64,000 nt of DNA. It comes from Chromatiaceae bacterium (GTDB lineage: Bacteria; Pseudomonadota; Gammaproteobacteria; Chromatiales; Chromatiaceae). The position numbers were made by a program, and so were the translations under genes. Each line of letters starts with the position of its first letter. Position 1 is the stretch's first letter. The stretch covers positions 238,501 through 302,500 of the forward strand of contig JACKMX010000006.1 of the NCBI GenBank assembly GCA_024235175.1, written 5' to 3'. Positions 63,702-64,000 of the stretch are shown here, piece after piece. Below the pieces are notes generated by a model. It made no database searches, was not told the origin of the DNA, and saw only the letters and a list, made by a program, of their open reading frames with translations.

Positions 63702-64000
63702 TTAGAGTTCGAGCGTCCCATCGTAGACTTTTTTCGCCGGGCCGATCATCCAGACCGGTTGACCGCGTCCCCGCCATTCTATTCGTAAATCCCCCCCCGC
63801 CAGGCTGACCTCCACCCTATCGTCCAGCAAACCCTCCAAGCGACCGCAAACAACAGCTGCACAGGCGCCGCTGCCGCATGCCAGCGTTTCGCCGGTACCA
63901 CGCTCGAACACACGCAGACGGATCCGTTGCGGCGAGCAGATCTGCATAAAACCGACGTTGACCCGCTGCGGAAAACGTGGATGACTTTCAAGCAGGGGGC
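63702..64000 (-). CDS. dapF: Diaminopimelate epimerase (partial, C-terminal part)
   Basis: Converts LL- to meso-diaminopimelate for lysine and peptidoglycan. The reading frame is open to the right edge, so the N-terminal part is outside the window. The visible end has ESHPRFPQRVNVGFMQI, RLRVFERGTGETLACGSGACAA with the second catalytic Cys, and the ending GPAKKVYDGTLEL, closely resembling E. coli DapF. Confidence 0.97.
   Translation of the reverse strand, partial: PLLESHPRFPQRVNVGFMQICSPQRIRLRVFERGTGETLACGSGACAAVVCGRLEGLLDDRVEVSLAGGDLRIEWRGRGQPVWMIGPAKKVYDGTLEL

Overview
The window is the replication-origin region of a gammaproteobacterial chromosome. The evidence is the gene order rpmH-rnpA-yidC-mnmE / dnaA-dnaN-recF-gyrB, parAB and the atp operon nearby, E. 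coli-like glnA-ntrBC and hslVU-ubiEJB blocks, and GC content of roughly 50-55% outside the origin. A TusA-type sulfur carrier beside a PP-loop thiolase-like enzyme, an ArsR regulator with the persulfide-sensor cysteine pattern, rhodanese, and polyhydroxyalkanoate (PHA) genes suggest a sulfur-metabolising, possibly Chromatiales/Sedimenticola-like bacterium. That lineage guess is inference from gene content.

Layout. 1-7.3 kb: complete F1Fo-ATP synthase operon (atpIBEFHAGDC) on the minus strand, with a near-consensus promoter and a terminator. 7.4-9.1 kb: parAB. 9.5-10.7 kb: a BktB-like thiolase. 10.8-13.7 kb: a zinc-ribbon protein, rsmG and mnmG. 13.9-18.5 kb: a secreted thioredoxin-like protein and a MoxR/DUF58/transglutaminase operon. 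18.5-22.1 kb: mnmE, yidC, rnpA, rpmH. 22.1-28.8 kb: dnaA, dnaN, recF, gyrB, with DnaA boxes in both intergenic gaps and two parS sites inside recF. Genes left of dnaA mostly run leftward and those to the right run rightward, as expected around oriC.

28.9-33.7 kb: plsC, gmhB, a MazG-like protein, glyS, glyQ. 34.0-36.4 kb: an overlapping trio of PP-loop ATPase, TusA-like carrier and CDF metal transporter. 36.4-41.6 kb: a nitrogen-control block. glnA and ntrBC each have a sigma-54 promoter and an upstream NtrC palindrome, so the two-component system probably controls both. 41.6-48.0 kb: small proteins, TlpA-like thioredoxin, HDOD protein, dihydroorotate dehydrogenase, trmL, gpsA, secB, rhodanese, ArsR regulator. 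48.3-52.3 kb: envC, ctpA, divergent polysaccharide deacetylase and a DJ-1 protein, overlapping or abutting.

52.3-59.7 kb: ubiB-ubiJ-ubiE, DUF971, hslUV, xerC, DUF484, all leftward. In many gammaproteobacteria dapF is next to DUF484. Here about 4 kb of rightward DNA lies between them (59.7-63.6 kb): a small unknown gene, a phasin gene with two TGC-rich palindromes around its promoter, and a PHA synthase carrying an unusual Lys/Ala-rich linker and C-terminal helix-hairpin-helix domain. dapF is cut by the right edge. I saw no rRNA, tRNA, CRISPR array, prophage or insertion-sequence transposase.
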